Assembly: GCA_017432325.1 (NCBI GenBank)
Contig: JAFRJJ010000085.1
Coordinates: 1 to 64,000, forward strand
Source: Solobacterium sp.
GTDB lineage: Bacteria > Bacillota_I > Bacilli_A > Erysipelotrichales > Erysipelotrichaceae
Length of the DNA stretch: 64,000 nucleotides
Direction: 5' to 3'
The translations under genes were made by a program, and so were the position numbers. Position 1 is the first letter of the stretch. Each line of letters starts with the position of its first letter. The notes below the pieces were generated by a model. That model was given only the letters and a program-made list of their open reading frames with translations, ran no database searches and was not told the DNA's origin. Below, piece by piece: positions 1-10,309 of the stretch.

Positions 1-100
1 ATATCTGGGGCTGGAATCAAATGGTTGCTTGAAGAGCCGTATGCGGGAAAACCGCACGTACGGTTCTGTGAGGGGCGGCAGGCAGGCCTTTCACTTACAC
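1..100 (+). mobile_element. 3' end of a group II intron (domains V and VI)
   Basis: Bases 34-66 fold as a group II intron domain V: GAGCCGT pairs with ACGGTTC at the base, and GCGG/CCGC closes a GAAA tetraloop, with the AGC catalytic triad at 35-37. A second hairpin follows (about 69-98), in which GTGAG can pair with CTTAC and an unpaired A sits near 93, as expected for branch-point domain VI. The intron should end near 98-100, where the bases read AC, about 25 bases before the next start codon. The body and any reverse transcriptase lie left of the window. Fold and class are inferred by eye. Confidence 0.8.
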
Positions 101-125
101 AATGTTTATGAAAGGAGTGTCGAGC

Positions 126-1757
126 ATGCCTACTCGACGGTACCTCATTATGAGAAATGATTTTGTTAAGCACAGGGGAATTGCGGCAGGAACCAAAGGA
201 ATGGTTTCTTCTGCCCACAACCTGATCTCCGTTTCCGGACTAAGAACACTTGAAAAAGGCGGCAATGCCATGGACGCCTGCGTAGCGATGGCACTGACTG
301 CCGGGATCGTTCTTCCGGATATGTGCGGACCGGGCGGAGATGCGTTCGCACTCTATTATGACGCCGCGTCAGATCACATCACAGCGCTCAACGGTTCCGG
401 CAGACTGCCGAAGCGGGCAACTGTTGAGGAATACACAAAACGAGGATATCAGAAGGTACCGAATGAAGGCATGCTGTCGGTAACGGTACCCGGAGCAGTC
501 GACATGTATTTCACTGCACTTGAGAAGTTCGGGACGATCACTTTCGCGGAAGCAGCACACGATGCCGTGAAGCTGGCAAGAGAAGGTGTGCCGATGGCTG
601 AAAAGGTGATCCGTCATTGCCATGGAACGCTTCCGATGATGCTGAGACATGAGAACCTGGCAGCTGCCTGGCTGAACAACGGAAGTTCATACGGATTCGG
701 TGATGTTGTCCGGCTGCCGGAATACGCTGATTTCCTGGAAGAGATCGGAGAAAAAGGCAGAGATGAATTCTATAAAGGATCTATCGCTGAACAGATCGTG
801 GATTATTCCCACAGGCATGACGGACTGTTGGAACTTGAGGATTTTGCGGAGCACAGTACGGTAATCACAGAGCCCATCAGTGTGAATTACAGAGGCTATA
901 AGGTATATCAGACACCTCCTGTTTCACTTGGAATCGAACATCTGGAAGAAATGGCGATCCTTGATCATTTTGATCTGGCACAGTACGGACCGGACAGCGC
1001 GGAAGCTGTGCATCTGATGGTCGAAGCAAAAAAACTGGCATTCCATGATGCCGAGCATTATTTCGGAGATCCCGAATTTGTAACAAATCCTGTGATCTTT
1101 GATCCTGAACGTATCAAAGAACTGGCGGAAATGATCCGCATGGACCGCTCACTGGAAGACATTGACCTGAATGAACCTGATATGGGACATACAACAAGCA
1201 TGATCGCGGTAGACCGTTACGGAAATGCCTGCTCATTCATCACATCCATATCCGGTGTGTGGGGCTCTGGTGAAATGGTGGACGGAACTGGAATGCTGCT
1301 GAACAACAGAGCACCCGGCGCAAAACTGGAACCCGGACATCCTAATTGTCTCAGGCCGTCGGGAAGGGTCATGCATACGCTGAATACCTGGATGATGCGT
1401 GATGCGGACGGAAGGCTCTGCTTTGTCGGTAATACACCCGGAGGTGACCGTCAGCCTCAGTGGAACATGCAGACGATCGTCAATCTGGTGGATTTCAAAC
1501 TGGATGTGCAGACAGCTCTGGAACATGCAAAATGGCATGATGCCACAGACCGTGAAAAAGGAAAACATGTTCTCAGGATCGAGGAACAGATCGGTGCTGA
1601 AGAGATTGAAAAGCTCCGGGCGATGGGACATGAAACAGTTCCCATGAAACCGTTTGCCGGCTCCGGTGCTTCCCAGGTGATCCAGATCCGTGAAGACGGT
1701 GTGCGTCTGGGGGGAAGTGATCCCCGGGCAGACGGCGCAGCCCTTGCAGAAGTGTAA
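126..1757 (+). CDS. Gamma-glutamyltransferase family protein
   Basis: Ntn-hydrolase of peptidase family T3, which hydrolyses or transfers gamma-glutamyl groups after self-cleavage at a nucleophilic Thr. The expected nucleophile is Thr356 in GHTTSMIAVDRYGNA, and the later glycine motif reads GNTPGGDRQPQ. There is no signal peptide, so the enzyme is probably cytoplasmic, like the YwrD-type branch; the substrate is unknown. The start at 126 is chosen because AAAGGAG (111-117) lies 8 bases upstream. An in-frame ATG at 150 (MRNDFVKHRG) is the alternative and matches the usual family N-terminus. A group II intron ends just upstream, in the leader. A second family member lies at 32868-34478. Confidence 0.85.
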   Translation: MPTRRYLIMRNDFVKHRGIAAGTKGMVSSAHNLISVSGLRTLEKGGNAMDACVAMALTAGIVLPDMCGPGGDAFALYYDAASDHITALNGSGRLPKRATVEEYTKRGYQKVPNEGMLSVTVPGAVDMYFTALEKFGTITFAEAAHDAVKLAREGVPMAEKVIRHCHGTLPMMLRHENLAAAWLNNGSSYGFGDVVRLPEYADFLEEIGEKGRDEFYKGSIAEQIVDYSHRHDGLLELEDFAEHSTVITEPISVNYRGYKVYQTPPVSLGIEHLEEMAILDHFDLAQYGPDSAEAVHLMVEAKKLAFHDAEHYFGDPEFVTNPVIFDPERIKELAEMIRMDRSLEDIDLNEPDMGHTTSMIAVDRYGNACSFITSISGVWGSGEMVDGTGMLLNNRAPGAKLEPGHPNCLRPSGRVMHTLNTWMMRDADGRLCFVGNTPGGDRQPQWNMQTIVNLVDFKLDVQTALEHAKWHDATDREKGKHVLRIEEQIGAEEIEKLRAMGHETVPMKPFAGSGASQVIQIREDGVRLGGSDPRADGAALAEV

Positions 1758-1801
1758 TGACCGCATGTGCGGCCATTTTCTTTGAGACAGATCAGATCTG
1801 A

Positions 1802-3286
<1,485 letters not shown>

Positions 3287-3403
3287 CTAATTCTAATTCC
3301 TTACCTATATGATAACCGAAAAGGAACTTCTGGAGAAAGAGTGTTTCAGTCATAACTGTTAAGCAGAAACATGAGTATTGATATACTGACTGTTAGAGAC
3401 AAG

Positions 3404-3431
3404 TTGTCAGTCTGGTCATGTATGATATAGC
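3404..3431 (+). promoter_or_regulatory. Predicted promoter of MATE gene 3450
   Basis: TTGTCA (3404-3409), a 16-base spacer and TATAGC (3426-3431). The upstream flank contains ACTGAC (3385-3390) repeated inverted as GTCAGT over the -35 box, which could be an operator. The rest of the 178-base gap holds nothing else I can name. Confidence 0.4.
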
Positions 3432-3449
3432 TGTACGGCAGGTAAGAAT

Positions 3450-4817
3450 ATGGCAGGTAGAAACGAAACAAATGAAGAACAGTATCGGAAGATGACGGAG
3501 ACTCCGGTTACCGAGCTGATTTTGAGACTTGGCATACCAACGATCATTTCGATGCTGGTGACAAACATCTACAATATGGCCGATACCTATTTTGTCGGAA
3601 CGATCGGAACGAGTGCGTCCGGTGCGACCGGAGTCGTGTTCGGACTTTCAGCGATCCTGCAGGCTTTCGGATTCATGTTCGGACATGGTGCGGGCTCGAA
3701 TATTTCACGCAAACTCGGTGCGCATGATGTTGGGAGTGCCAGAGAATACGCGTCAACGAGCTTCTTTGCGGCTTTTGCGACAGGTGCCCTGATCCTGACC
3801 GGGGGAATTCTGCTGATGGATCCAATGCTGAGAATGATGGGGTCAACGGAAACGATCCTGCCGTTCGCAAGAGACTATGCGTTCTGGATCCTGATCGCCG
3901 GTCCGGCAATGACGACTTCCTGTGTCATGAACAATATTCTGAGATATGAAGGAAAAGCGTTCTTTGCCATGGTCGGCCTGACTTCAGGCGGAATTCTCAA
4001 TATCTTCCTGGATTATCTGATGGTGTTTGTCCTGCAGATGGGGATCGGCGGGGCAGGTCTTGCAACATGCATTTCACAGTATGTCGGCGCATGTATTCTG
4101 ATCATCCCGTATCTCAGAGGACAGACACAGTCAAGGATCTCACCGAAATACTTTACGAAAGAGTATGAGGTCATAAAGAATATTGTGACTGTCGGAAGCC
4201 CGTCACTTGCCAGACAGGGACTTAACTCCGTATCAACGATCGTAATGAATGCAACAGCAGGAGCGTATGGTGACGCGGCTGTTGCGGCAATGTCGATCGT
4301 CAACAAGATCGTAAACTTCCTGTTCTGTGTAGCGATCGGTATCGGACAGGGATTCCAGCCGGTCAGCGCGTTCAACTATGGCGCGAAGATCTACAGCAGG
4401 GTTAAGGACGGATTCTGGGTAGCCTTCAAACTCGGACTGATTCTGATGATGGTCATGGGTGTGATATCGTTCATAAATGCTGAAGCGTTCATTGCATTCT
4501 TCCGCGACGATCCTGAAGTCATACGGATCGGTACGACTGCGCTCAGATGGCAGTCGGTGTCATTGTTCCTGATGCCGGTCACTTTATACGGCAATATGCT
4601 GTTCCAGTCTATCGGTCAGTCCAGGACTGCTCTGTGGCTGGCTGCTCTGAGAAGCGGTCTTGTCCTGATCCCGGTACTCCTTATCAGCAACAGACTGTTC
4701 GGTCTGCTGGGTGTAGAAACATCAAGGGCGGTATCTGAAGTGATCGCAGCCATTATCACGATGCCTTACCTGATCCGTTTCTTCCGGACTCTCCCGGAAG
4801 ATGAGGCAGAAGCCTGA
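3450..4817 (+). CDS. MATE family efflux transporter
   Basis: Multidrug and toxic compound extrusion protein of 455 residues with about 12 membrane helices in two halves. MATE pumps expel cationic drugs or metabolites in exchange for Na+ or H+. The N-terminal TPVTELILRLGIPTIISMLVTN stretch and the start of the second half (SPSLARQGLNSVSTIVMNA) are typical. The ribosome site is weak (AGGT, 10 bases upstream). It is one of five MATE genes in the window and is followed directly by another; the two are too different for a recent duplication. Substrate not predictable. Confidence 0.9.
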   Translation: MAGRNETNEEQYRKMTETPVTELILRLGIPTIISMLVTNIYNMADTYFVGTIGTSASGATGVVFGLSAILQAFGFMFGHGAGSNISRKLGAHDVGSAREYASTSFFAAFATGALILTGGILLMDPMLRMMGSTETILPFARDYAFWILIAGPAMTTSCVMNNILRYEGKAFFAMVGLTSGGILNIFLDYLMVFVLQMGIGGAGLATCISQYVGACILIIPYLRGQTQSRISPKYFTKEYEVIKNIVTVGSPSLARQGLNSVSTIVMNATAGAYGDAAVAAMSIVNKIVNFLFCVAIGIGQGFQPVSAFNYGAKIYSRVKDGFWVAFKLGLILMMVMGVISFINAEAFIAFFRDDPEVIRIGTTALRWQSVSLFLMPVTLYGNMLFQSIGQSRTALWLAALRSGLVLIPVLLISNRLFGLLGVETSRAVSEVIAAIITMPYLIRFFRTLPEDEAEA

Positions 4818-4856
4818 GCAGGAATGTTGCATAATACAATCATTAGCTAATAAAAT

Positions 4857-4880
4857 AGACATGCAGAGCATGTCTTTTTT
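4857..4880 (+). terminator. Terminator after MATE gene 3450
   Basis: AGACATGC / GCATGTCT stem with a 3-base AGA loop, followed by a T run. Confidence 0.8.
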
Positions 4881-4897
4881 GAACGTGAGGTAGTCAC

Positions 4898-6373
4898 ATG
4901 GCTAATCAGAAGATGGTAAAAACGTATCTTGATGAGATACCGTGGGGAACAGAAGAAGATATAGAATTGGAACAGCAGAAGTCCGGCAGGGAACGCAGAC
5001 AGCTTCCTGAAGGCTGCAAAAGCTCCGTTCTTTACAAAGATATCATGAGGATCGCATGGCCTTCACTGGTAGAACTGATGCTGACGAGTCTGGTCAGTAT
5101 GGCAGACATGATCATGGTCGGCTCTATGACAAACGGTGATGATGCCATATCTGCTGTCAGCCTGGCGAACCAGCCGAAGTTTATTTTTGTGTCTCTGATC
5201 ATTGCGCTGAATGTCGGTGTAACTGCGGCAGTTGCCCGTGACAGAGGTGCTGAACAGCATGAAAAAGCAAATGACACGATGAGGCAGGGTCTTGTCATGT
5301 CATTGTTTGTTTGTGTTTTCGGTTCCCTCATGGGCTATATTTTTGCTGAGCCTTTGGTCAGGTTCATGGCTAACGGAAGTCTTTCCGAAGATATCATCGC
5401 AATGTCCGTGACGTATCTGAGGATCCAGATGACAGGCTTCCTGACGATGGGTATTACAGCGACATTTACCGCTGCTTTCCGCGGTACGGGCAACTCCAGA
5501 ATACCCATGATCTATAATGTGACTGCCAATATCGTGAATATTGTCTTCAATTATCTTCTGATCAACGGACACTTCGGGTTTCCTGCATGGGGTGTTGCCG
5601 GTGCTTCGATCGCAACCGTAATGGGACAGGCAGTTGCGCTGATCATGGCGATCCGGACTGCCAATTTAGGGAAATACTACTTCACGATCAAACCGACTGA
5701 TTTCCTTCACGGTTTCCGGATCGAGTTCCCGATTATCGGCAGGATCGTCAAGGTAGGTATACCTTCCCTGATCGAACAGCTGATCATGAGGGTCGGTATT
5801 ATCCTGTTTTCCAGACAGGTCGCTACGTTGGGACAGCCCGGTTACGCAACACACCAGATCTGTATGAACATCCAGTCATTATCATTTATGTTAGGTCAGG
5901 CAATGGCTGTCAGTTCCACTACACTGGTCGGTCAGTCGCTTGGCAAACTCAGAACTGATATGGCAGAGCACTATTCGAGGAGATGTACGTATCGCGGTCT
6001 TGTGATCTCACTCTTCCTCGGAGCGTTATTCGGGTTCTACGGAAAGTACATCGTTGCGCTTTACAGCGATACCGAAGCAGTCATTGCGGCATCGATCCCG
6101 GTCATGGCGATCCTCGGTGTCCTGCAGCCGATCCAGACACCGCAGTTTATACTGTCAGGTTCTCTCAGAGGTGCAGGTGCTACAAAGGCTACCGCAGTTG
6201 TAACTCTTGTATGTGTGCTGATCCTCAGACCGCTGGCGGGTGAACTGTTTATCAAGATCCTGAAGTGGGGTCTGATCGGTGCCTGGGCTGCGATCGCGCT
6301 GGACCAGGTCGTCAGAACACTGCTGATCATGTATTTCTATGCAAGAGGTACATGGAAACGCATCAAAGTCTGA
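4898..6373 (+). CDS. MATE family efflux transporter
   Basis: A 491-residue MATE protein with an extra ~45-residue charged N-terminal tail (VKTYLDEIPWGTEEDIELEQQKSGRERRQ) before the first helix at IMRIAWPSLVELMLTSLVSMADMIMVG. The conserved GTGNSRIPM segment is present near residue 195. The tail is unusual and may sit in the cytoplasm. GAGG lies 8 bases before the ATG. A terminator separates it from the preceding MATE gene, so the two are transcribed separately. Substrate unknown. Confidence 0.9.
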   Translation: MANQKMVKTYLDEIPWGTEEDIELEQQKSGRERRQLPEGCKSSVLYKDIMRIAWPSLVELMLTSLVSMADMIMVGSMTNGDDAISAVSLANQPKFIFVSLIIALNVGVTAAVARDRGAEQHEKANDTMRQGLVMSLFVCVFGSLMGYIFAEPLVRFMANGSLSEDIIAMSVTYLRIQMTGFLTMGITATFTAAFRGTGNSRIPMIYNVTANIVNIVFNYLLINGHFGFPAWGVAGASIATVMGQAVALIMAIRTANLGKYYFTIKPTDFLHGFRIEFPIIGRIVKVGIPSLIEQLIMRVGIILFSRQVATLGQPGYATHQICMNIQSLSFMLGQAMAVSSTTLVGQSLGKLRTDMAEHYSRRCTYRGLVISLFLGALFGFYGKYIVALYSDTEAVIAASIPVMAILGVLQPIQTPQFILSGSLRGAGATKATAVVTLVCVLILRPLAGELFIKILKWGLIGAWAAIALDQVVRTLLIMYFYARGTWKRIKV

Positions 6374-6380
6374 AAAAGAT

Positions 6381-6407
6381 CCATCCTACCGCAGGATGGT
6401 TTTTTTG
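6381..6407 (+). terminator. Terminator after MATE gene 4898
   Basis: CCATCCT / AGGATGG stem, ACCGC loop, seven T residues. Confidence 0.85.
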
Positions 6408-6466
6408 ATCAGAGATCAGACCGGTCTATGCATAGTATAATGAGATACAGAAAGAAGGATCATATT

Positions 6467-6934
6467 ATGAGCAGACTTAAAGATCTCAGAGCGATCATCG
6501 ACCGCGAACTTCTGAAAGTAGAAGATAATGAAAAACGAATCTCTGCAGCCAATCACCTTTATGGTGTATCCCTGGCGGCTGTATTGATTGCCAAACGGCG
6601 CGGCTTGGATCCTGAACTTCCGGCAATGGCCGCAATGATGCACGATATGAACGCATATCTTACAGGTTCCTATGAGGATCATGCCCACAAAGGAGCGGAA
6701 CTTGCCAGGACATTCCTGCAGGAACTGGGGGAGACCACTCCGGAAGAAACAGACATGATCTGTTCCATGATCTATCATCATGATGACAAAGCAGCAGTCG
6801 GTCAGCCGTATGATGAAGTGCTGAAGGATGCGGATGTTATACATCACTGTTTTAATGATCCGTCCAAGCCCGTCAAGGATAAGGAAAAGGTACGATACGA
6901 ACAGCTTTTGAAAGAATTTGGTCTGAACGGATAG
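6467..6934 (+). CDS. HD-domain phosphohydrolase-like protein
   Basis: Small metal-dependent phosphohydrolase of the HD superfamily, 155 residues. The metal ligands are visible: an early His (NHLYGVSLAAVLIA), the His59-Asp60 pair in MMHDMNAY, IYHHDDK, and a late Asp in LKDADVIHH. Length and layout resemble YfbR/YqeK-like single-domain HD proteins; the substrate, probably a nucleotide or other phosphate ester, cannot be told. The start at 6467 is preferred over an upstream in-frame ATG at 6428 because AAGGA lies 7 bases before it. A TATAAT box at 6436-6441 suggests its own promoter. Confidence 0.75.
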   Translation: MSRLKDLRAIIDRELLKVEDNEKRISAANHLYGVSLAAVLIAKRRGLDPELPAMAAMMHDMNAYLTGSYEDHAHKGAELARTFLQELGETTPEETDMICSMIYHHDDKAAVGQPYDEVLKDADVIHHCFNDPSKPVKDKEKVRYEQLLKEFGLNG

Positions 6935-6987
6935 TTTCTCACGGACAAGTGCACTGTTTTTTATAATATCATTTCTGAATAAAACGA

Positions 6988-7014
6988 CAAAAACCTTACT
7001 TGATAAGGTTTTTG
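6988..7014. terminator. Bidirectional terminator between 6467 gene and CvpA-like gene
   Basis: CAAAAACCTTA / TAAGGTTTTTG hairpin with a 5-base loop. The A and T runs allow it to work for both converging genes. Confidence 0.8.
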
Positions 7015-7041
7015 TTTGAATATGAATAAAGTGTTTTGATC

Positions 7042-7713
7042 TTATTTCAGTTCATCCGGTATGTACTCTGATCCGTATACCATGTTTTGAATGACCTGGT
7101 AATCATGATCGCTGACTTCCATAGTCAGGCCGTCCCTGAACAGATTGCGTACAAAATCAAGATCAGTCCTGCTGCCGACAGACTCTGCAATTTTGTCTCC
7201 CGATACAGAGCATATGGCAGAAAGAAATGTTTTTTCATACAGTTCTTTTCCGTTCTGCAGGACATGCGGATACATTGTCAGGATCATGATGCTTATGACA
7301 TTGACCAGGAATACGGCATATACCAGTCCGAGTACGCCTCCTGCATATCTGCCGAAATCCTGTACTGTCTTCCGCTGTTTCTGATATTCAACAGCCTTTT
7401 TGTACAGAGGCCGGAGCAGTTTCTGCATCACGGCAACGAGTATGATAAAACAGACCGTCCAGTTGATGCATGCCCTGATGGATTGTGCGTAGGGTTCAGT
7501 GTTCAAAGGTGTCCATGCCAGAGGCCAGAAGACAAACTTCTTTGTAATGAAAGAAGCTGCGTATGATGAAACGATGATAGCCAGAAGACTTGTCAGGACA
7601 TCAGCCCCGACACTGAAAATACCTTTTCTGAGTCCTGAGAAAAAGAACCATACAAATACCAGTAAAACGATGATGTCTGTCAGATATACAGACCAAACAG
7701 GCAGTGCTGCCAT
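7042..7713 (-). CDS. CvpA family membrane protein
   Basis: Protein of 223 residues with four predicted membrane helices (about residues 8-28, 33-55, 80-100 and 120-150) and a ~75-residue hydrophilic C-terminal tail. The N-terminal layout (TDIIVLLVFVWFFFSGLRKGIFS) matches CvpA/colicin V production proteins, whose molecular role is not settled. GGAGGG lies 8 bases before the ATG. It appears monocistronic, ending at a bidirectional terminator shared with the HD gene. The CvpA assignment rests on topology and the G-x-x-K-G turn rather than on strong motifs. Confidence 0.6.
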   Translation of the reverse strand: MAALPVWSVYLTDIIVLLVFVWFFFSGLRKGIFSVGADVLTSLLAIIVSSYAASFITKKFVFWPLAWTPLNTEPYAQSIRACINWTVCFIILVAVMQKLLRPLYKKAVEYQKQRKTVQDFGRYAGGVLGLVYAVFLVNVISIMILTMYPHVLQNGKELYEKTFLSAICSVSGDKIAESVGSRTDLDFVRNLFRDGLTMEVSDHDYQVIQNMVYGSEYIPDELK

Positions 7714-7770
7714 GACCAGTTCCCTCCAATACTCAATTCGAAATACTGATAAATTGACTGTATATCAATT

Positions 7771-8058
7771 TTATTCTGCTGAAACAGAAGGAATATTATG
7801 TTCCGCAAGAAGTTTCTTCAGTTTCTCGATTTCACGATCTTTTCCTGCGATTTTACTCTCGGTTTCAGCGATTTCAACCTCTTTTTTTGCAATTATTTCC
7901 TTGTCGGCCGCAATGGTCTCAATCAATTCTCTTAGTTCTCTTGCATGAGCACGATCGCGCATTCTTTCAGCTTCTTCCTGTGTGATCCATCTGAGGATTT
8001 TGACTTCCTCCTCAAATTTGTGAAAGTACTCTGATAAGATACCTTCATTTTTGCACAT
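7771..8058 (-). pseudogene. C-terminal remnant resembling Rpn-type (PD-(D/E)XK) nuclease genes
   Basis: An open frame of 95 residues from its only ATG, mostly charged coiled coil (KEIIAKKEVEIAETESKIAGKD). The same frame stays open upstream to a stop near 8158 without a start codon, reading QQEAESYAVDPGHCVEEYLRMCKNEGILSEY in two overlapping stretches. That looks like the C-terminal part of transposase-like Rpn proteins whose nuclease domain has been lost. No convincing ribosome site precedes the ATG. The divergent MFS promoter overlaps the broken end. It could still encode a short coiled-coil protein; family assignment is tentative. Confidence 0.45.
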
Positions 8059-8152
8059 CCGAAGATATTCTTCAACGCAGTGTCCTGGATCGACAGCATA
8101 CGATTCTGCCTCCTGCTGATCAACTGATACGCAGATGGCAGATGATATCCAC

Positions 8153-8183
8153 TTGTTTTATCTGCAGATCATGTGGCTATAAT
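8153..8183 (+). promoter_or_regulatory. Promoter of MFS gene
   Basis: TTGTTT (8153-8158), a 19-base spacer and a perfect TATAAT (8178-8183), about 22 bases before the start codon. Confidence 0.6.
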
Positions 8184-8204
8184 TAAGAAAAAGGACATAT
8201 GCAT

Positions 8205-9485
8205 ATGAATCAGCTGTCACGGAAAAGCTGGGCGACGATCATCATATTCGGACTGATCGGTCAGATCGCCTGGGCAATCGAAAATAACGAATTTAATCTC
8301 TTCCTGTTCAATTACATTGGCGGAACAACAACGGATATTGCCCGTATGGTTGCCTGGTCGGCAGGCGCGGCAACGGTCACAACACTTGTTATGGGAACGG
8401 TATCCGACAGGCTGAGGCACAGGAAACTCTTTTTATGCGTTGGTTATATCCTGTGGGGACTGTCTGTCATGGCATTTGCCTGGATATCGAGGGATAACGT
8501 TGCAAAGTTTGTATCTGCTGAAAGAGCGGTATCAGCCGCGGCGATGCTTGTGATCATAATGGACTGTGTAATGACGTTCTTTGGTTCAACCGCCAATGAT
8601 GCGTCATTCAATTCCTGGGTCACGGAAAGCACAGATGAAACAAACAGGACTAAGGTGGAAGGGGTGCTGAATGCGTTTCCGCTGCTGAGCATGCTGATAG
8701 TGGTAGGAGCTTCGAATATCATCATTGAACAGACAGGCTGGCCGGCATATTTTATAGCGGTCGGCATCCTGGTGATCCTGTGCGGGATCGCCGGACTGTT
8801 CTTTGTTGAAGAAACAGAAACGATACAGGCAGAGGAGGAACCATTCCTGAAATCACTGGCTTACGGATTCCGGCCGTCTGTCATCCGGAGCCATCCGATG
8901 TTTTATACAGCACTGGCCGCATTGTGTCTCTACAACACAGCGACCCAGATCTTTATGCCGTATCTGTTTATATACCTGAACAAAACATTGGGATTTGATA
9001 CACTGACATACTCTCTAGTCATGGCGATCGTTGTTCTGACGGCAAGCGTCTTCGCGATCGTACTGGGAGGGAAAGTCGACCTTATGGGCAGAAGGAAGAT
9101 GATCTATCTTTCTACAGCGGTATATGCCTGCGGTCTGCTGCTCGCAGGCATCGTGAAGAGTCCTGTCCTGTTTACAATCATCGGTTCAGTCATGATGGGC
9201 GGATTCGTTATGATCTCGATCATACTCATGTCTACTATCCGTGATCATACTCCAATGGAACATGTCGGTATGTTCCAGGGCATCCGTCTGCTGGCGTATG
9301 TACTCATTCCGATGATCATCGGGCCGAATATCGGAGATATGATCATTCACGCTTCCAATGCGGGAACATATATCAATGAATACGGTGAAACAGTCAGCCT
9401 GCCTGTTGCCGGCGTGTTCTTTGCGGCAGCTGCAGCCTGCCTGCTGATCATCATTCCGAGCAGGAAGCTGTTCCCGAGGAGGTGA
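8205..9485 (+). CDS. MFS transporter
   Basis: Major facilitator of about 426 residues with 12 predicted helices. Motif A-like loops occur twice: GTVSDRLRHRKLF after helix 2 and GGKVDLMGRRKMIY in the second half. The first helix reads WAIENNEFNLFLFNYIGG, a pattern found in sugar-type facilitators, but the substrate cannot be assigned. The start at 8205 (MNQLSRK) is preferred over the ATG at 8199 because AAGGA (8191-8195) is 9 bases from the former and only 3 from the latter. Monocistronic. Confidence 0.85.
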   Translation: MNQLSRKSWATIIIFGLIGQIAWAIENNEFNLFLFNYIGGTTTDIARMVAWSAGAATVTTLVMGTVSDRLRHRKLFLCVGYILWGLSVMAFAWISRDNVAKFVSAERAVSAAAMLVIIMDCVMTFFGSTANDASFNSWVTESTDETNRTKVEGVLNAFPLLSMLIVVGASNIIIEQTGWPAYFIAVGILVILCGIAGLFFVEETETIQAEEEPFLKSLAYGFRPSVIRSHPMFYTALAALCLYNTATQIFMPYLFIYLNKTLGFDTLTYSLVMAIVVLTASVFAIVLGGKVDLMGRRKMIYLSTAVYACGLLLAGIVKSPVLFTIIGSVMMGGFVMISIILMSTIRDHTPMEHVGMFQGIRLLAYVLIPMIIGPNIGDMIIHASNAGTYINEYGETVSLPVAGVFFAAAAACLLIIIPSRKLFPRR

Positions 9486-9527
9486 TATACAGTTTATTAA
9501 GATCTGTTCATAATCCGGTGAAGTTGA

Positions 9528-9556
9528 TTTGACCGGCGGTCAAAATGTGATATAGT
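9528..9556 (+). promoter_or_regulatory. Promoter with perfect palindromic operator before zinc-ribbon gene
   Basis: TTTGACCGGCGGTCAAA (9528-9544) is a perfect 7-3-7 inverted repeat. Its left arm contains the -35 box TTGACC (9529-9534); TATAGT at 9551-9556 follows after 16 bases as -10. A dimeric repressor, for example of TetR type, bound here would block RNA polymerase. No regulator gene is adjacent. Confidence 0.7.
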
Positions 9557-9585
9557 TATGTTGCATAGCAAAGGAGAATAATCGT

Positions 9586-10212
9586 ATGGAACTCAACAAC
9601 GAATTATCAAGAACCTACATTTTAAACAAAGAAGAATCTGCTCAGTCTGTTGCGTATGCACTGCAGGAATACCTGGACAGAAAAAAGAATATGATCACAC
9701 AGACGATGAGAACCAGAAACGGATACATGGTTCAGTGCAAAGGTGATGTATCTGCTGAATGGACAAAGTATCTTGGCATGGACGCAGCAGTATCTGTAAC
9801 ACTGGAACAGAAAGATGACCGTCTGACAGTGGCGATTACAACAGAAAAGTGGGCTGAAAAGGCCGGAACAGCGCTGCTGGGAATCTTCTTCCAGCCGCTG
9901 CTGATCACGACAGGGATCGGTGCACTCCGTTCCATGACACTTCCTGCAGATATTTATGCATTTGTTGAAGAATACCTGCATACAGTACCTGTATCTGAAA
10001 CTCCTGTAACTCCCGAGGCACCTGAAGTAACAAAGAGCGCGCCTGAAGTCATGATCTGCCCTCATTGCGGATCAGAAAACAGGATCGGCTCGGTCTTCTG
10101 CAAGAACTGCGGTGAGAAACTGGAAAAGGAAAAGACATTCTGCCCGGTATGCGGTGCTGAACTCGACGGTGATGAAGTATTCTGCCCGCAGTGCGGCACA
10201 AAACTTCACTAA
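9586..10212 (+). CDS. Zinc-ribbon protein with N-terminal unknown domain
   Basis: Protein of 208 residues. Residues 1-125 form an unrecognised alpha/beta domain with a mildly hydrophobic stretch near 100-118 (AGTALLGIFFQPLLITTGIGAL in two parts). The last 50 residues hold two CxxC...CxxC zinc ribbons: CPHCGSENRIGSVFCKNCG and CPVCGAELDGDEVFCPQCG. Such C-terminal ribbon pairs usually mediate protein contacts. AAAGGAG precedes the start. The gene is alone behind a perfect palindromic operator overlapping its -35 box, so expression is probably inducible. Function unknown. Confidence 0.75.
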   Translation: MELNNELSRTYILNKEESAQSVAYALQEYLDRKKNMITQTMRTRNGYMVQCKGDVSAEWTKYLGMDAAVSVTLEQKDDRLTVAITTEKWAEKAGTALLGIFFQPLLITTGIGALRSMTLPADIYAFVEEYLHTVPVSETPVTPEAPEVTKSAPEVMICPHCGSENRIGSVFCKNCGEKLEKEKTFCPVCGAELDGDEVFCPQCGTKLH

Positions 10213-10224
10213 GAAATCCATGAG

Positions 10225-10251
10225 ATGGGGATCACATGATCTCCATTTTTT
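10225..10251 (+). terminator. Terminator after zinc-ribbon gene
   Basis: ATGGGGATCA / TGATCTCCAT stem with a 2-base turn, followed by T5-6. Confidence 0.75.
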
Positions 10252-10263
10252 AATGGAGGATAT

Positions 10264-10291
10264 AAAAAGCCGGGCACGCGCCTGGCTTTTT
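10264..10291 (-). terminator. Terminator of metallophosphoesterase gene
   Basis: AAAAAGCCGGG / CCTGGCTTTTT hairpin. On the minus strand it gives a GC stem followed by a T run just past the stop codon. Confidence 0.75.
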
Positions 10292-10309
10292 GCTGAAAGA
10301 ATGTGTTTG

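Noticed and set aside
1770-1784. Terminator after the first gamma-glutamyltransferase gene
   Set aside because: CCGCATGTGCGG is short and followed by only four T residues after CCA; too weak to list.
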